Of a stretch of 64,000 bases of DNA, positions 12,521-22,447 are shown one piece after another. The stretch lies in contig WFMF01000299.1 of NCBI GenBank assembly GCA_011033025.1, positions 1 through 64,000 on the forward strand, read 5' to 3'. The position numbers and the translations under genes were made by a program. Position 1 is the first letter of the stretch. The number at the start of each line of letters is the position of its first letter. This DNA is from Beroe forskalii (taxonomy: Eukaryota; Ctenophora; Nuda; Beroida; Beroidae). The notes under the pieces were generated by a model, which saw only the letters and a program-made list of their open reading frames with translations, made no database searches and was not told the origin of the DNA.

Positions 12521-12698
12521 GTACGAGCCACAGTATTACAGTAACCAAGAAAAAATGCACAGTAATTAAGAAAAACTATGAAATGAAGAAAAACTGATGA
12601 CCAACCCTTAAACTTCCTTGTGATGCTGTATATCTAGGGTCTGTTAGATGGACCTAACCAAACCCTCTGTCCCATGAACTAGATATACAGTAACAGTT
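12345..12698. repeat. Direct repeat pair of about 75 bp
   Basis: Copies at 12345-12419 and 12620-12698 share TATCTAGGGTCTGTTAGA, GGACCTAACCAAA and CTCTGTCCCATGA. The second copy also carries the inverted ends TGTATATCTAG and CTAGATATACA and would form a hairpin. Confidence 0.8.
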
Positions 12699-12784
12699 TT
12701 TTACTATTTTCTATTTGGTGTTTTCAGCATATTTCGGCCAGAAGGCAGATATAGCTCTCAGAGCTTCACTTTACGTTCGGCAAG

Positions 12785-15700
12785 CTAAAGAATGAGTTCG
12801 TCTCGTCGAAACGAATCAGAATAACTCTTGGGTTGTCCGAGTTCCAGAAAATACTGACGCTGAAAAGCATGGCTTAAGTGCCATGAGGAAGATGACTTAC
12901 TAGCTGTATCTTCCTTACTTACGTGGTGCAGAGGTACTCGGTACAATCCGCAAAAGTCAACGAATTCGACGTCCTGGACCCTGTGGATAAGTTGATGCGT
13001 CAAACTACCTATGTAATGTGTAATACTGTTGCAATACTGTCCAATACAGAAAAATATTTCAATGATTCTAGTTTATATCAGAGTTCAATTATAGAATGGC
13101 AGCAAACTTTTCTGCAATATTTATATATCAATCTGAAAGCGCAAATTATAGATCAAGAAATAAACATAAAGTTTGCCTAGTGTCGAAGTAGACACAATCT
13201 CGGCTAGGGTTAGTATAGGGTCATAAGGGGGTCAGCAGGGAGTCATTAAGGGGGGGTTCATTGCTATACTATACACATTTTATACCTGTCGTCGAAGTAG
13301 ACGCAGTCGCAGAGGGGGTTGACACAACGCTTAGCTGAGTTGAGGTAGTCAACTAGAGGCCCTGGCAGCGTCTCACGCGAGTAGAAAATGTCTGAAAAGG
13401 TGGAAGTCACGGTAAATTGAGTGATCCGTTGAGGCCAGTATCACGCCAGTATCGCGCCAGTATCAGGCCAGTACCACGCCAGTATCATGCCAGTATCGCG
13501 CCAGTATCAGGCCTACCTCACGCCGTTATCGCGCCAGTATCACGCCAGTATCGCGCCAGTATCACGCCAGTACCGCGCCAGTACCGCGCCAGTAGCACGC
13601 CAGTATCACGCCAGTCGAAACTAACTTAAAGCTAGGACGCCAGTAACACGCCAGTATATGATCTTATACTGGCGTCCTGGCTTTAAGTTAGTGTCGACTG
13701 GCGCGATACTGGCGTGATACTGGCGCGGTACTGGCATAATACTGGCGTAATACTGGCGCGATACTGGCGCGCTACTGGCGCGCTACTGGCGTGCTACTGG
13801 CGTGCTACTGGCGCGATACTGGCGTGATACTGGCGCGATAACGGCGTGAGGTAGGCCTGATACTGGCGTGATACTGGCGTGATACTGGCGTGGTAGTGGC
13901 CTGATACTGGCGCGATACTGGCGTGATACTGGCCTCGACGGATCGCTCAATTTACCGAAGTCACTTGAAAATTCAGACATTAGATGCATCATATCCAGTC
14001 AAAACATTCTTGCTTGAATATATTAATTCATGGTATTGTAAATTGGTGGAAAAAATTAATTCGTTTCTCAATGAAATGTGTTTCTCCGGGCCACCTGACA
14101 CCAGTATATATTTTTCGGTCCAAATATCGGTCATTCCAAATAATCAAATTACTTTGCACACTGGCCACTGCACAGTGCAAAATCTACGAAGAAAAAAACA
14201 TAATATACACGGATCAAATCACAGCACTCCGTTACTGTGGTTTGTAGATTCTAAAATGCTGACCGTTGTTTTTGATGATTCTCCCAGCTACTTCCTGCAA
14301 GGAAGGTGGTCCGACTGGCAGCTTCCTCACGAAGTCCTGTACCAGAGGGTTCTGCCTGAAAAACAACAAATTAATTCGTCGTTACTGCAAGTAGAAACTA
14401 GCCGAATCAAGCCGATTAACAAGCCGAAACGAGTCGAAACAAGCAAATTAACCCGAATCAACCTGGGTAACAGTTAGTGTGCGGGTTGATTCGGGTAAAT
14501 TCGGGTTCATTCGCTTGTTTCGGATCGTCTCGGCTAGTAGGTGACGAGAAAGAACGGAGAGGTTTCGGCCCACCGTACCCCTCATAGCTTACAACTGCAA
14601 GGCTGGGCCATCCCAAACTCCAGAATTGTAAGCATCACAGTTTAATAGAGAGAAAGAGGGGAGTGGACATGGAAGTGGAAGTATAGCAATAAAGTTTTCG
14701 TTTTTCAAGTTTTTGAAGCTCAGCTTACTCTTCATATCTTTGGTTAGAATTTTACAGTTTTTTGTCTTTTTTAAGAACTTAATCCACCTGATGGTGAGGG
14801 ACTCTAGGTTCTTGAGATTGAGGAGGTCTCGCGGCAGAGAGGACAAGTTGTTCCGATGCAGAGTCAGAGTTTTCAGCTGCCTTAGGTACCTGAATGAGGG
14901 TGGTGTTTAGTAAAATCACCACTAAGGGTTTTGTAACTTTATAACTTGAATTTAGTTTGTATTAAGCTATATTCTGCAAAACAGTGCAGATACCAGAAAA
15001 TAGCGAGGAAGTTCTGCAAATCATTGCGGATACCTGAAAGTAGCGGGGATGTTCTGCAAATCATTTCAGGTACCTGAAAGTAGCGGGGATGTTCTGCAGG
15101 CTGTTGTTGTGAAGGTAGAGTGCAGAGAGTCGCGGCAGGTAACCCATCTCTTCGGGAAGGTAAGTGAGTCTGTTTCCTCCAACGTACAGGTACTCCAAAC
15201 TGCGATATTCAAGACGTTATAAACATGTACTCCAAACTGTGATATTCAAAAAGTTATAAACAGGGCCTCCAAACTGTGATATTCAAGAAGTTATAAACAG
15301 GTACTCCAAACTTTGATATCAATTCAAGAGGTTATAAACCCTATTTATATAATACAATTCATGTTCAAATTTCCACCCACCCTCCCCCCTGCATGGCTGC
15401 ATAATTAATTGATAATTAAATGCTATGTCTCTCAATAACCAAGTACTCAACTACTTAAAATCACAATTGTTATATGATCAAAGGAATTTGTGTTTGAATC
15501 ATGGTGTAATGTGCTACAAAATGTAAATTACTTGTTTTATTAAAATTATTTGTTTTATTTTTTATTGATGATAGTCCATTTTAAGGTACTTTTAGATGTG
15601 GATTGATTTGTAGGATTGTACTGCTCACATGGACTTACAGGTTTAGAGCATGGAAAATGGTGATGACAAGTACCCTCAAAAGGGGCTCCTTACAAAGTCC

Positions 15701-16414
15701 TAAAGAAGCTGAATATTAAACTCTAATGATCATAATTCATGAAATTGAATTTATTCCACATAATGGCAAGGCTACCTTTACCTCATAAGATAGGATATCG
15801 TTTTTGGAATAATCGAGATGCAGTTTGATCCTAAGTTCAAGTGCACAAGCCTGGTAAGCATTGTGAACTGAATTGGTATTTCTGGCAGCTTGTTTCCTGC
15901 AATTTGAGTTCATGTTAAGATATAATACCTGAATTAAAATTAGACTAAATTAAAATTGAAATGTAATACGAAGGGGTCATATGTCAAACTGGTGACCCCA
16001 TAACACAACTTACATGGTCAAGGAAAAGCAAAGACTTTGAAATTTGTTTTGTGGACACTGCATGCCAAGTTCATTATTGAACTTGCAAGCCGACTTCGAG
16101 TTATATATAGTTAGAATCAAACCTGCAAGATTTAGCTTTTCAATTGATTGAGATCTTCCAAAATCAAGAGCTACACTCTTGATGAGATTTTTCTTGATTA
16201 CAAGAGTTTTCAGAAACTTAAGGCACTTCATCTCTGATGATAAGAATGTTATCTGATTGTCTGACATGTCCAAGTGCTCTAATCTCTTTAGCTTCTTGAA
16301 AACTTCACTAATTTCTGAAAGCTCGTTTTTTGAAAGATCAAGAGACCTTACAGACGCCAGAATGTCTGTATAAGTAAGATGCTTCAGCTGTTTTCCTACA
16401 AGACTAATATCCAT
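12785..16414 (-). CDS. LRRC58: LRRC58 orthologue (leucine-rich repeat protein 58)
   Basis: Exons on the minus strand: 16123-16414, 15782-15896, 15074-15199, 14788-14889, 14264-14355, 13286-13391, 12923-12980, then a last exon from 12785. Every junction is GT-AG and codon phase is kept (1,2,2,2,1,2,0). The product is about 321 or 342 residues depending on the last intron; human LRRC58 is about 370. Residues 20-210 form leucine-rich repeats such as SLDLSKNELSEI, HLNLGSNCISIIP and LEYLYVGGNRLTYLP. The diagnostic C-terminal part follows: NPLVQDFVRKLP, GPPSLQEVAGRIIK, LPGPLVDYLNSAKRCVNPLC, VYFDDR and FVDFCGLYRVPLHH, in the same order and spacing as I recall for vertebrate LRRC58. The mammalian protein has been reported as a ubiquitin-ligase substrate receptor; that role here is inference. 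The ATG at 16414 is the first suitable start. The usual Cys/Ser-rich tail after PLHH is replaced by a different sequence. Confidence 0.9.
12860..12922 (-). other. LRRC58: 63-nt optional intron at the LRRC58 3' end
   Basis: The donor GTAAGTAAG is near-perfect and the acceptor CATGCTTTTCAG is good. The interval is 63 nt with no in-frame stop, so it can be removed or retained without changing frame. If retained, 21 extra residues including KEDTASKSSSSW are added. If spliced, RQYFLELGQPKSYSD follows PLHH directly. Confidence 0.55.
13387..13981. repeat. 595-bp palindrome of 11-bp repeats in LRRC58 intron 5
   Basis: The left arm (13387 to about 13660) and right arm (about 13670 to 13981) are inverted copies. 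Each is built from 11-bp units of the type CCAGTATCACG, 15 or more per arm, with variants such as GCCTACCTCACGCCG in both arms at matching positions. Both outer ends carry AATGTCTGAA and GGTAAATTGAG. The centre is CCAGTATATGATCTTATACT. The open frames it creates on both strands are a by-product of the repeat. Confidence 0.92.
14385..14545. repeat. Foldback repeat in LRRC58 intron 4
   Basis: Left: CTAGCCGAATCAAGCC, CGAAACAAGCAAATTAACCC and GAATCAACC. Right: GGTTGATTCGGGTAAATTCG, CGCTTGTTTCGG and TCGGCTAG. They pair around a short centre near 14470-14485. It lies between exon 5 (14264-14355) and exon 4 (14788-14889). Confidence 0.8.
14971..15098. repeat. 40-bp tandem repeat copying the exon 3 donor site
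   Basis: Three exact-period units lie at 14971-15010, 15011-15050 and 15051-15090. On the minus strand each carries an acceptor-like TTTGCAG, about 20 bases (AACATCCCCGCTACTTTCAG in the best copy), then a donor-like GTATC or GTACC. The LRRC58 exon 3 donor is the one at 15073/15074. Confidence 0.85.
15191..15342. repeat. 37-bp tandem repeat copying the exon 3 acceptor site
   Basis: Units start at 15191, 15228, 15265 and 15302. On the minus strand each contains GAATATCACAG then TTTGGAG. The first unit has the true acceptor ATATCGCAG at 15199/15200. The second and third keep a usable AG, and the fourth has ATCAAAG. Confidence 0.85.
15976..16080. repeat. Diverged copy of the three-way-junction repeat in LRRC58 intron 1
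   Basis: This stretch keeps CATATGTCAAACTGGTGACC, CAACTTACATGGTCAAGG, then CATGCCAAGTTCATTATTGA. It matches the order of motifs in the tandem repeats at 39.4-40.3 kb, with the outer stem decayed. Confidence 0.55.
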
Positions 16415-17160
16415 AGCTACCTATACAAGTATGGATTGTGAGCAAATAATATGTGTTTCTGCAAACATATCATAATTAATCGAAAATTCTTTGATGATCC
16501 TTCAAACTGAATCCATTTCTTTCCCTCTTATTTGCCTTCTCGTAAAAAAGAGCAGGTTGAAAAGGGAAAAATCAATGAAGAAGTATAAACACATGAGCAG
16601 TCAAATTGAATGAAGGGTGAAATGGTCTATACCATAATTAATCTTCCCAACTGTAAGCAAATTTTGAACCTTAATGGCTTTTTCAAAGAAGTATGATAAA
16701 ATAAAATAAAATAAACAATTTTGATATTACATCAACAAATTTCACACAACTGTTTCTATGATTCACTAGGCATTAAACTGGATCTTCCAGACCACATTAA
16801 GTATAGAAAATTAACATTAGGAAAAAAGGCAAGCCTACAGCTAACAAAAGTACCAGATTCATTATGGAACTCACAAACTTATGAAATTATAAAAAGTTAA
16901 AAAGCTTTACCATGAGCATGCATAAAAATAAATACTTGAGAATAAATAAATTAAATTATTGAAATAAATTAAAGAGCAGTCAGAGATTAATAGTACTGTT
17001 ATGAAATTATAAATAAAAATAAAAAGTTTGCCTCATATACAAAAATGAAAATGTTGATTATAGTAAATATTTAATTACCAAAGCAACAATGAAAGATAAG
17101 ACCTTACTAATACCGTAAGTTGAAAGACTTCTTCTTTGCAATGAATGGATTTTCTCTTAA
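16415..17160. other. Upstream region of LRRC58, no gene seen
   Basis: AT-rich DNA between the LRRC58 start and the 3' end of a CR1 copy. The LRRC58 promoter should be here, but I see no firm TATA box or CCAAT cluster. Confidence 0.35.
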
Positions 17161-18395
17161 AAAATCAACCTGTTTAGATCTACTCTATAAATACCCAGGA
17201 GTTTCAATCTTGGATAATAACTCATTTGAAACATTCCAATAATGCCCTTCAGAGGAAATGCCTTCACTCAAACAAATGGATTTAAACAATTCTAGGTTAC
17301 ATTTAAACTTGATCACTGAATCAGACAAACGGACATATGAGGGTAATTTGTTCCAAAGTTCTCTTACTCCGTCTGTTAGAAACCTTCTATGTAACTTTTC
17401 GACACCATTAGAAACATTATTCCTTGTTTTCAAACAGGAAACAATCTTACTTCTATGACTACTGAACTTAAAAATGTGCTTCAACCCATTTATATCATTA
17501 TAAGCCTTAAAAGTTTCAATAAGATCACCACGGAAACGGCGCTCAGCAAGAGTTGTCAGCTGTAGACACCCAAGTCTCTCTGAGTAAGGGAGGTGGCCCA
17601 TCCCATCAATGAGGCGTGTGAAACACCTCTGGACACCTTCAAGTCCAAGAATCAGAGAACAGTTTCCATGCTCAGGAGATGGGCACCACAGCTGAACTCC
17701 ATACTCAAGATGTGGTCTTATCAAAGCTTTGTATATCTTAAGCATAACATTCTTTTCTCGAAGAGTAAAATTTCTAATTATCCAATTCAACATTTGATTA
17801 GCTTTACTAATAGACTTGTTTATCTCATCATTCCAAAGAAGGGAGTCTGAGATGAGGACTCCCAAATCTTTTTCCTGATGAGATATTTCCATAATTTCAC
17901 CATTCAAACTATAACTATTCATTGGATTATTATTGTAGTTTAAATGCATAACTTTACATTTGGATGCATTGAAGTTCAAAAGCCTAATGGCTTTCCCATC
18001 TTTTCCCATCTTTCTAATTGTCTAAAATCATCATTGATTGTCTTGGCACTGTTTGCCCTGCCAATCAATTTTAAATCATCCGCAAACAATTTAACAGTAT
18101 TAATCATATTTTCAGGCAAATCGTTGATAAATAGAATGCACAATAAAGGGCCTAGAACTGACCCTTGTGGTACCCCTGACAAAACTTTCCTGACTGAAGA
18201 GTACTTTCCATTCACATAAACTCTCATACTTCTATCACTAAGAAAACTCCTCAACAGCTCAAGAAGTTTACCTGTAATACCTAAATTTTCTAGCTCGCTT
18301 AAAAGTCTATAATGAGGCACTGCATCAAAGGCCTTGAGAAAATCTAAATAAAAAACATCAACAGCCTCTCCTTCTTCTAGAATATTAATTATGAT
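17160..18395 (-). mobile_element. 5'-truncated CR1-type LINE, RT and C-terminal part
   Basis: Minus-strand frames at 17976-18365 give DFLKAFDAVPHYRLLSELEN, VLSGVPQGSVLGPLL and LFADDLKLIG, which are reverse transcriptase blocks including the catalytic DD. The second frame at 17185-18009 gives NASKCKVMHLN, DLGVLISDSLLW, ALIRPHLEYGVQLWCPS, GDLIETFKAYNDING and ELWNKLPSYVRLSDSV, the thumb and C-terminal part. The break between them is a 10-bp duplication of TTTCCCATCT at 17992-18011. The 5' end stops abruptly near 18395, the usual 5' truncation of LINE insertions. It is less decayed than the 3.6-8.4 kb copy. Confidence 0.88.
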
Positions 18396-19122
18396 TATAT
18401 TGCCCCAGTACCCAATAACCTACGACACCGTTACGACACAGTATAACACCGCTATGACATAGTAACACCGTTACGACTCATTAACACCGTAGGTTTCAAG
18501 ATGGGGACACTTGGCGTCCTCGGCCCAACCCAGCCAGTCTGCCGAGTTGTGAGTCAGCAACTCGGTGGTCTCACCTCACTCACCCACACCTCAGCTGGCC
18601 CACATGTCAGAATGCCAGACTGACCGCCCCGCTCTTGAAGCTTTGAAAATCCAAAAAAACCTTTGGCTGGGTGCACGCCATGTGTACTTCACACCAGCCT
18701 CAACACTCAATCAGCACATCTCCATCTCTCCCTTACCCTCCGTATCCTTTTCTCTGAACGTATCTAAATAGTATTTCATACTTTCTCCCTTTTTCCCCTC
18801 GCTTTCAGACAAGAGTATTACCCCCCCTCCGCCCTATAGTCGAGCCTTGTTCTTCTAGACTCCATTCTGATTCCCGATCCCAGCACTGTTTTTCATTCCT
18901 ATCCGCTTCCCCTTAATCTATTTTCCCCAAGTTATGTGAAACTCTACTCATAATTAGACTTGACAATAATTTGATTTGTCATTTTCGTCTGCTTATGGTT
19001 CTCTCTATATATTATGGTTACATTCTTTTATTAAGAGGATGCATCACATAGATATTTATTCTGTTTATTGTTCATTGGGGTCACATTAAGGAGCGGGTTA
19101 TACCCTGTGTATAACTTAATGG

Positions 19123-19185
19123 ATTTATTAATTAATTAATTGACTGATTGATTGATTAATTAATTAACTAATTAATTAGCTGACT
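19123..19185. repeat. ATTA-rich microsatellite
   Basis: An imperfect run of ATTA/TTGA words lies within the 5' region of the LINE. Confidence 0.7.
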
Positions 19186-19227
19186 AAGTGATCAACCACA
19201 ATAACATAACAATTCCCTATGTGTTAT

Positions 19228-20183
19228 CAGCTTAACACAGTACCCCAGATAGCCAAGTACATGCCAGAGACCAAACCTCATGGGCGCAACCTGTGGACCT
19301 CTTTGAGAAAGAACTCCTCCCCATCAAGCCATGCTACCTTTGCAACAACTCCCTCTTGCCATCCATCCCAGGATGCAGAGCCACAGGATTTCCCTCCCGT
19401 CCAGGTATGTAAGGCGCAACAGGTCTTACCTCATGTTGTCGTTTCTCTCATGGTTTCCCCACCTACTGTCTCCTTTTCCACACATTCTTTCCCCTCCTGC
19501 TCCTTCGCAGGCAGGATTTCTCTCCCTCCGAGCCTTTCACACCACTTAAGTCGCCCTACCCCCTTCACACTGTACTCTCTGCCTCTTCAGGGTATTTAAC
19601 CGACTCCTTACCTCCCCCTTTAGACACGTTTTATCTACCTTTTTATCTACTTGCTTCTCGGAACACCCTTCCCTTATGTTACCAGAGTATGCTCACCATC
19701 AATGCATCCCAACAGCTTAAATGGCATTATTTTTCTCCTCTCTGCTAGTTTTCTGACTTTATCTAGGCGTGTTAGATATGTTCTATTTTAATTAATTACT
19801 AGCTTCCCCATGGATTGCTACCTTCGCTGTTCCTGTTCTCTTTCCTTGTTCTCTCTTAGTTGAGCCAAATTCATAGCTTTTGTCATCATTAACTGCTATC
19901 ACTTACTCTGACTCACTTTTTCGTTCCCCTTTCTGTACCAAACGCCAACTCAAGCCTACCTTAAAAACCGCCATACCTAGTCTATTACCATAACAGCTTA
20001 ACACAGCGCCCCAGCTGGACAGCAAAGCGCAACCTGTGGATTTTCCTGGAAAAACAACCCTCCCTCACAAATCTGGCTCACACTGCAGCGACCCCCTCAA
20101 GCCGCTGGTGCATGGACTCACAGCCACATGACCTCTCTCCTACGCAGGTATGGAAGGCGCGACAGTTTTGCTCTTATTCAGAT
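19228..20183 (+). repeat. 5' region direct repeats of the LINE
   Basis: Two diverged units begin CAGCTTAACACAG at 19228 and 19993 and share GCGCAACCTGTGGA. Each ends with a CAGGTATG-GAAGGCGC-like segment. Repeated 5' monomers are common in LINEs and may carry the internal promoter. The region contains no supported gene. Confidence 0.6.
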
Positions 20184-20671
20184 CTCTGATCCCACAGTCA
20201 TCTCCCAATCTTTTCAGAACGTGCGCATGCGCGCTCACTTTTTCGTTTGCTCTTAACCAATCCCACATGACCCGATCACATGATCATCATTTTATGGTCA
20301 GATGCACTGTCTAACACCATATCCCAAGTCACGTGCACGCCCTATACCTTTCCAGATTCCTCAACACCAACACGTGATAACCCTATGACTTGCAACCACC
20401 GACCCTTCACAATCTGTCACCCTTTCATTACCACTCTTCGTTTCGTTGATTCTGGCTGTTGCCCCGTTTTCCTCATTCGTGAGATTCATTCACTCTCTGT
20501 TTTTTTTCGCCTCTTATTTTTTACCTCACCCCCATCTCGAGCTCATTTTACCCCTGACCTTTCGTAGACCCATACTCACCTAGTTCCTCCGTTGCTCTTA
20601 CCCCTTTTTCTGGGGGCTTCCCGCTCAGCCCTGTACCTACCCCTCTAATCCCTCACCTACCCCAGCTAAAC

Positions 20672-21982
20672 ATGCCTAAAAGCAAGAGAGAAGAAGACCC
20701 CCAAGAACCCTCCGGCCCACCTCGAAAGAGGAACAGTTCATCCTCCAACTCCATTTCGATAGAGGAGATCGATGAAATCATTGCAGAAATCCAGGCAAAG
20801 AAAGCAGAAGATCTGGACTTCTCCGATATCCCTTGTGAAACCTGGCCGGTAATCGTCATGCAGCAGGAAGAACACCAGACGCTTCTCATCTCTCCACCAG
20901 CGTTGCAGTTGCATCAAGCCAGTGAGGAACATGATGCGACGATCACGGATGACCCCCAAGTTACAGGAGTTACCCACGCCGATCTTCCCTCACTCAAATT
21001 CACCCCCCTCAACTACCCAAAACCAAATCTGCACCAATCAGAATCAGGTACACCCCATCCAAGCAAACCTACCGATTCCTCCACTGACCTCCACGACATG
21101 GACTCCACTCCAAAGAGACCCATCAAAGTCCCGAACAACGCATCCCCCTCATCTTCTAGAGACCCTAGAACACCACCAGCTCTGAGTACCCGCAAGCCCG
21201 ACGATTCCCCAGCTGCTGATCTTCCCACCGGTGTCCCTCCCTCCCTCACAGAGATGGAAGAACTTCCCCTCTCCTCGGCAGGCCCTCCTTCCAGCGTGAC
21301 CCAACCATCAGTTAGCCCCGAGGCCACCCAGTCAAGCTCCACAGCACAAGTGGCCCGCCCAGACGCTGACATCTTCACCATCTACATTTTCAAGAGCACA
21401 GCAGTTGATATACCCAAGGAGGAGATTAACAAGATGCAGGACGACCTCCTGGTCTATCAGTTGGAGCACGATCTCGCTCTCGACATTAGAAACATGTTCT
21501 ATAACGAGCAGCGTCGCGCACTCACAATGAAAACATATGATGAAGAATCTGCTTCTACTGTACTTAATTTATTCTCCACAGGCACCTTCCCTTCCTATCA
21601 TGCTAGTTCACCCCAGCTTACCAGTTCTGCTGAACATGCCCTTCGTGTTACCACCATCATCCCCAAAGTATTAAGACAGATGCTTGACACAGGACTAATC
21701 CTAAAGATTTTCCGTTTAGGTTGCAAGGGCTTCGCGGGGCTCAGTAATCTTGACCGGCACTTAAGCCTTATTCTCCCCCCCAAACTGCTGGCCCATAACA
21801 GAACTTCATTGGTCCTGGACCTTTCCCCCGCGTTTGCGGATTATATTTTCGGGGTCAAGCAAGGAAGGCTCTCCCTGCTTGGCAGGAACTTCCGCATCGT
21901 AAAATGCACGGACATTAAAGTCCGAAGGTCCATAAATGGTGACCTGGCTGACAATTTAGGTGACCTTGAGTTAGACAGTTAA
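20672..21982 (+). CDS. LINE ORF1 protein, 436 aa, intact frame
   Basis: The frame runs from ATG (MPKSKREEDPQEPSGPPRKR) to TAA without interruption. The first 230 residues are rich in Pro, Ser and Thr with a short acidic helix-like stretch (EEIDEIIAEIQAKKAEDLDF, residues about 30-50). The last 190 residues look folded, with LRVTTIIPKVLRQ and a final RTSLVLDLSPAFADYIFGV block. LINE ORF1 proteins bind their own RNA and often end with a similar beta-rich segment; I do not recognise a standard zinc knuckle here. It starts 466 bases before the next frame and fits as ORF1 of the 18.4-31.9 kb LINE. Its intactness contrasts with the heavily broken RT. Confidence 0.65.
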   Translation: MPKSKREEDPQEPSGPPRKRNSSSSNSISIEEIDEIIAEIQAKKAEDLDFSDIPCETWPVIVMQQEEHQTLLISPPALQLHQASEEHDATITDDPQVTGVTHADLPSLKFTPLNYPKPNLHQSESGTPHPSKPTDSSTDLHDMDSTPKRPIKVPNNASPSSSRDPRTPPALSTRKPDDSPAADLPTGVPPSLTEMEELPLSSAGPPSSVTQPSVSPEATQSSSTAQVARPDADIFTIYIFKSTAVDIPKEEINKMQDDLLVYQLEHDLALDIRNMFYNEQRRALTMKTYDEESASTVLNLFSTGTFPSYHASSPQLTSSAEHALRVTTIIPKVLRQMLDTGLILKIFRLGCKGFAGLSNLDRHLSLILPPKLLAHNRTSLVLDLSPAFADYIFGVKQGRLSLLGRNFRIVKCTDIKVRRSINGDLADNLGDLELDS

Positions 21983-22064
21983 CTAAATAGGTTTGTGCCT
22001 TAGTTAGTTGTGAGATTTGTTAATTCTTGTCTTGTTCATGGGCTAACTTTTAGCCGAGTCTCTT

Positions 22065-22081
22065 GTCTGACGTCGTCAGAC
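22065..22081. repeat. 17-nt near-palindrome shared with 43164-43180
   Basis: GTCTGACGTCGTCAGAC is followed by a T-run, CAG and AACGCCTGAC. The same motif with a downstream ACGCCTGAC occurs at 43164. It lies between ORF1 and the next frame of the LINE. Confidence 0.6.
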
Positions 22082-22271
22082 CTTTTTTTTTTTCAGGCAA
22101 CGCCTGACTTAGTTTCATGGGGTTGGTTTTTCTTTCGGCCTCGACCTCCGGGTTGAAAGGTCGCCACTTGTTATATTTAATAGTTTTTAACCTTCATTTT
22201 TTTCATTCTATTCGATTGTCTTCTCTGACTCCCTTTCGTTTCGTTCTTCGGGGTGCGCTCTGTTTGCCCCC

Positions 22272-22310
22272 CCCGTCGGGCGTGCGCGCATTGTGCGCGC
22301 GCCCGTCGGG
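22272..22310. repeat. GC-rich hairpin in the ORF1-ORF2 spacer
   Basis: CCCGTCGGGCGTGCGCGCA pairs imperfectly with TGCGCGCGCCCGTCGGG around a TTG-type loop. Composition is sharply different from the T-rich flanks. Confidence 0.7.
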
Positions 22311-22447
22311 ATGGGAGGTGAGCGTCTTTTGGTTAATGCTTTGGCGAGTGCTGCTTCCCCCCCTTTTTTTTTTCTCTTTTACCGAGCGCCTCAAGCGTGT
22401 TTGGGCTCAGTTTCTTGACTAACCCACTCTTCCCTTACAGGTAGGAT

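Noticed and set aside
10951..12600. Hammerhead ribozyme motifs suggested by CTGATGA-like words in the minisatellite
   Set aside because: I found no matching GAAA segment and cleavage-site stem in the unit on either strand.
13417..13992. Open frames with PVSRQYRAS repeats on both strands
   Set aside because: By-product of the 11-bp repeat (33 bp gives 11 residues) inside an intronic palindrome.
13923..14477. 184-codon plus-strand open frame
   Set aside because: It overlaps LRRC58 exon 5 and intron sequence in antisense and starts inside the palindrome.
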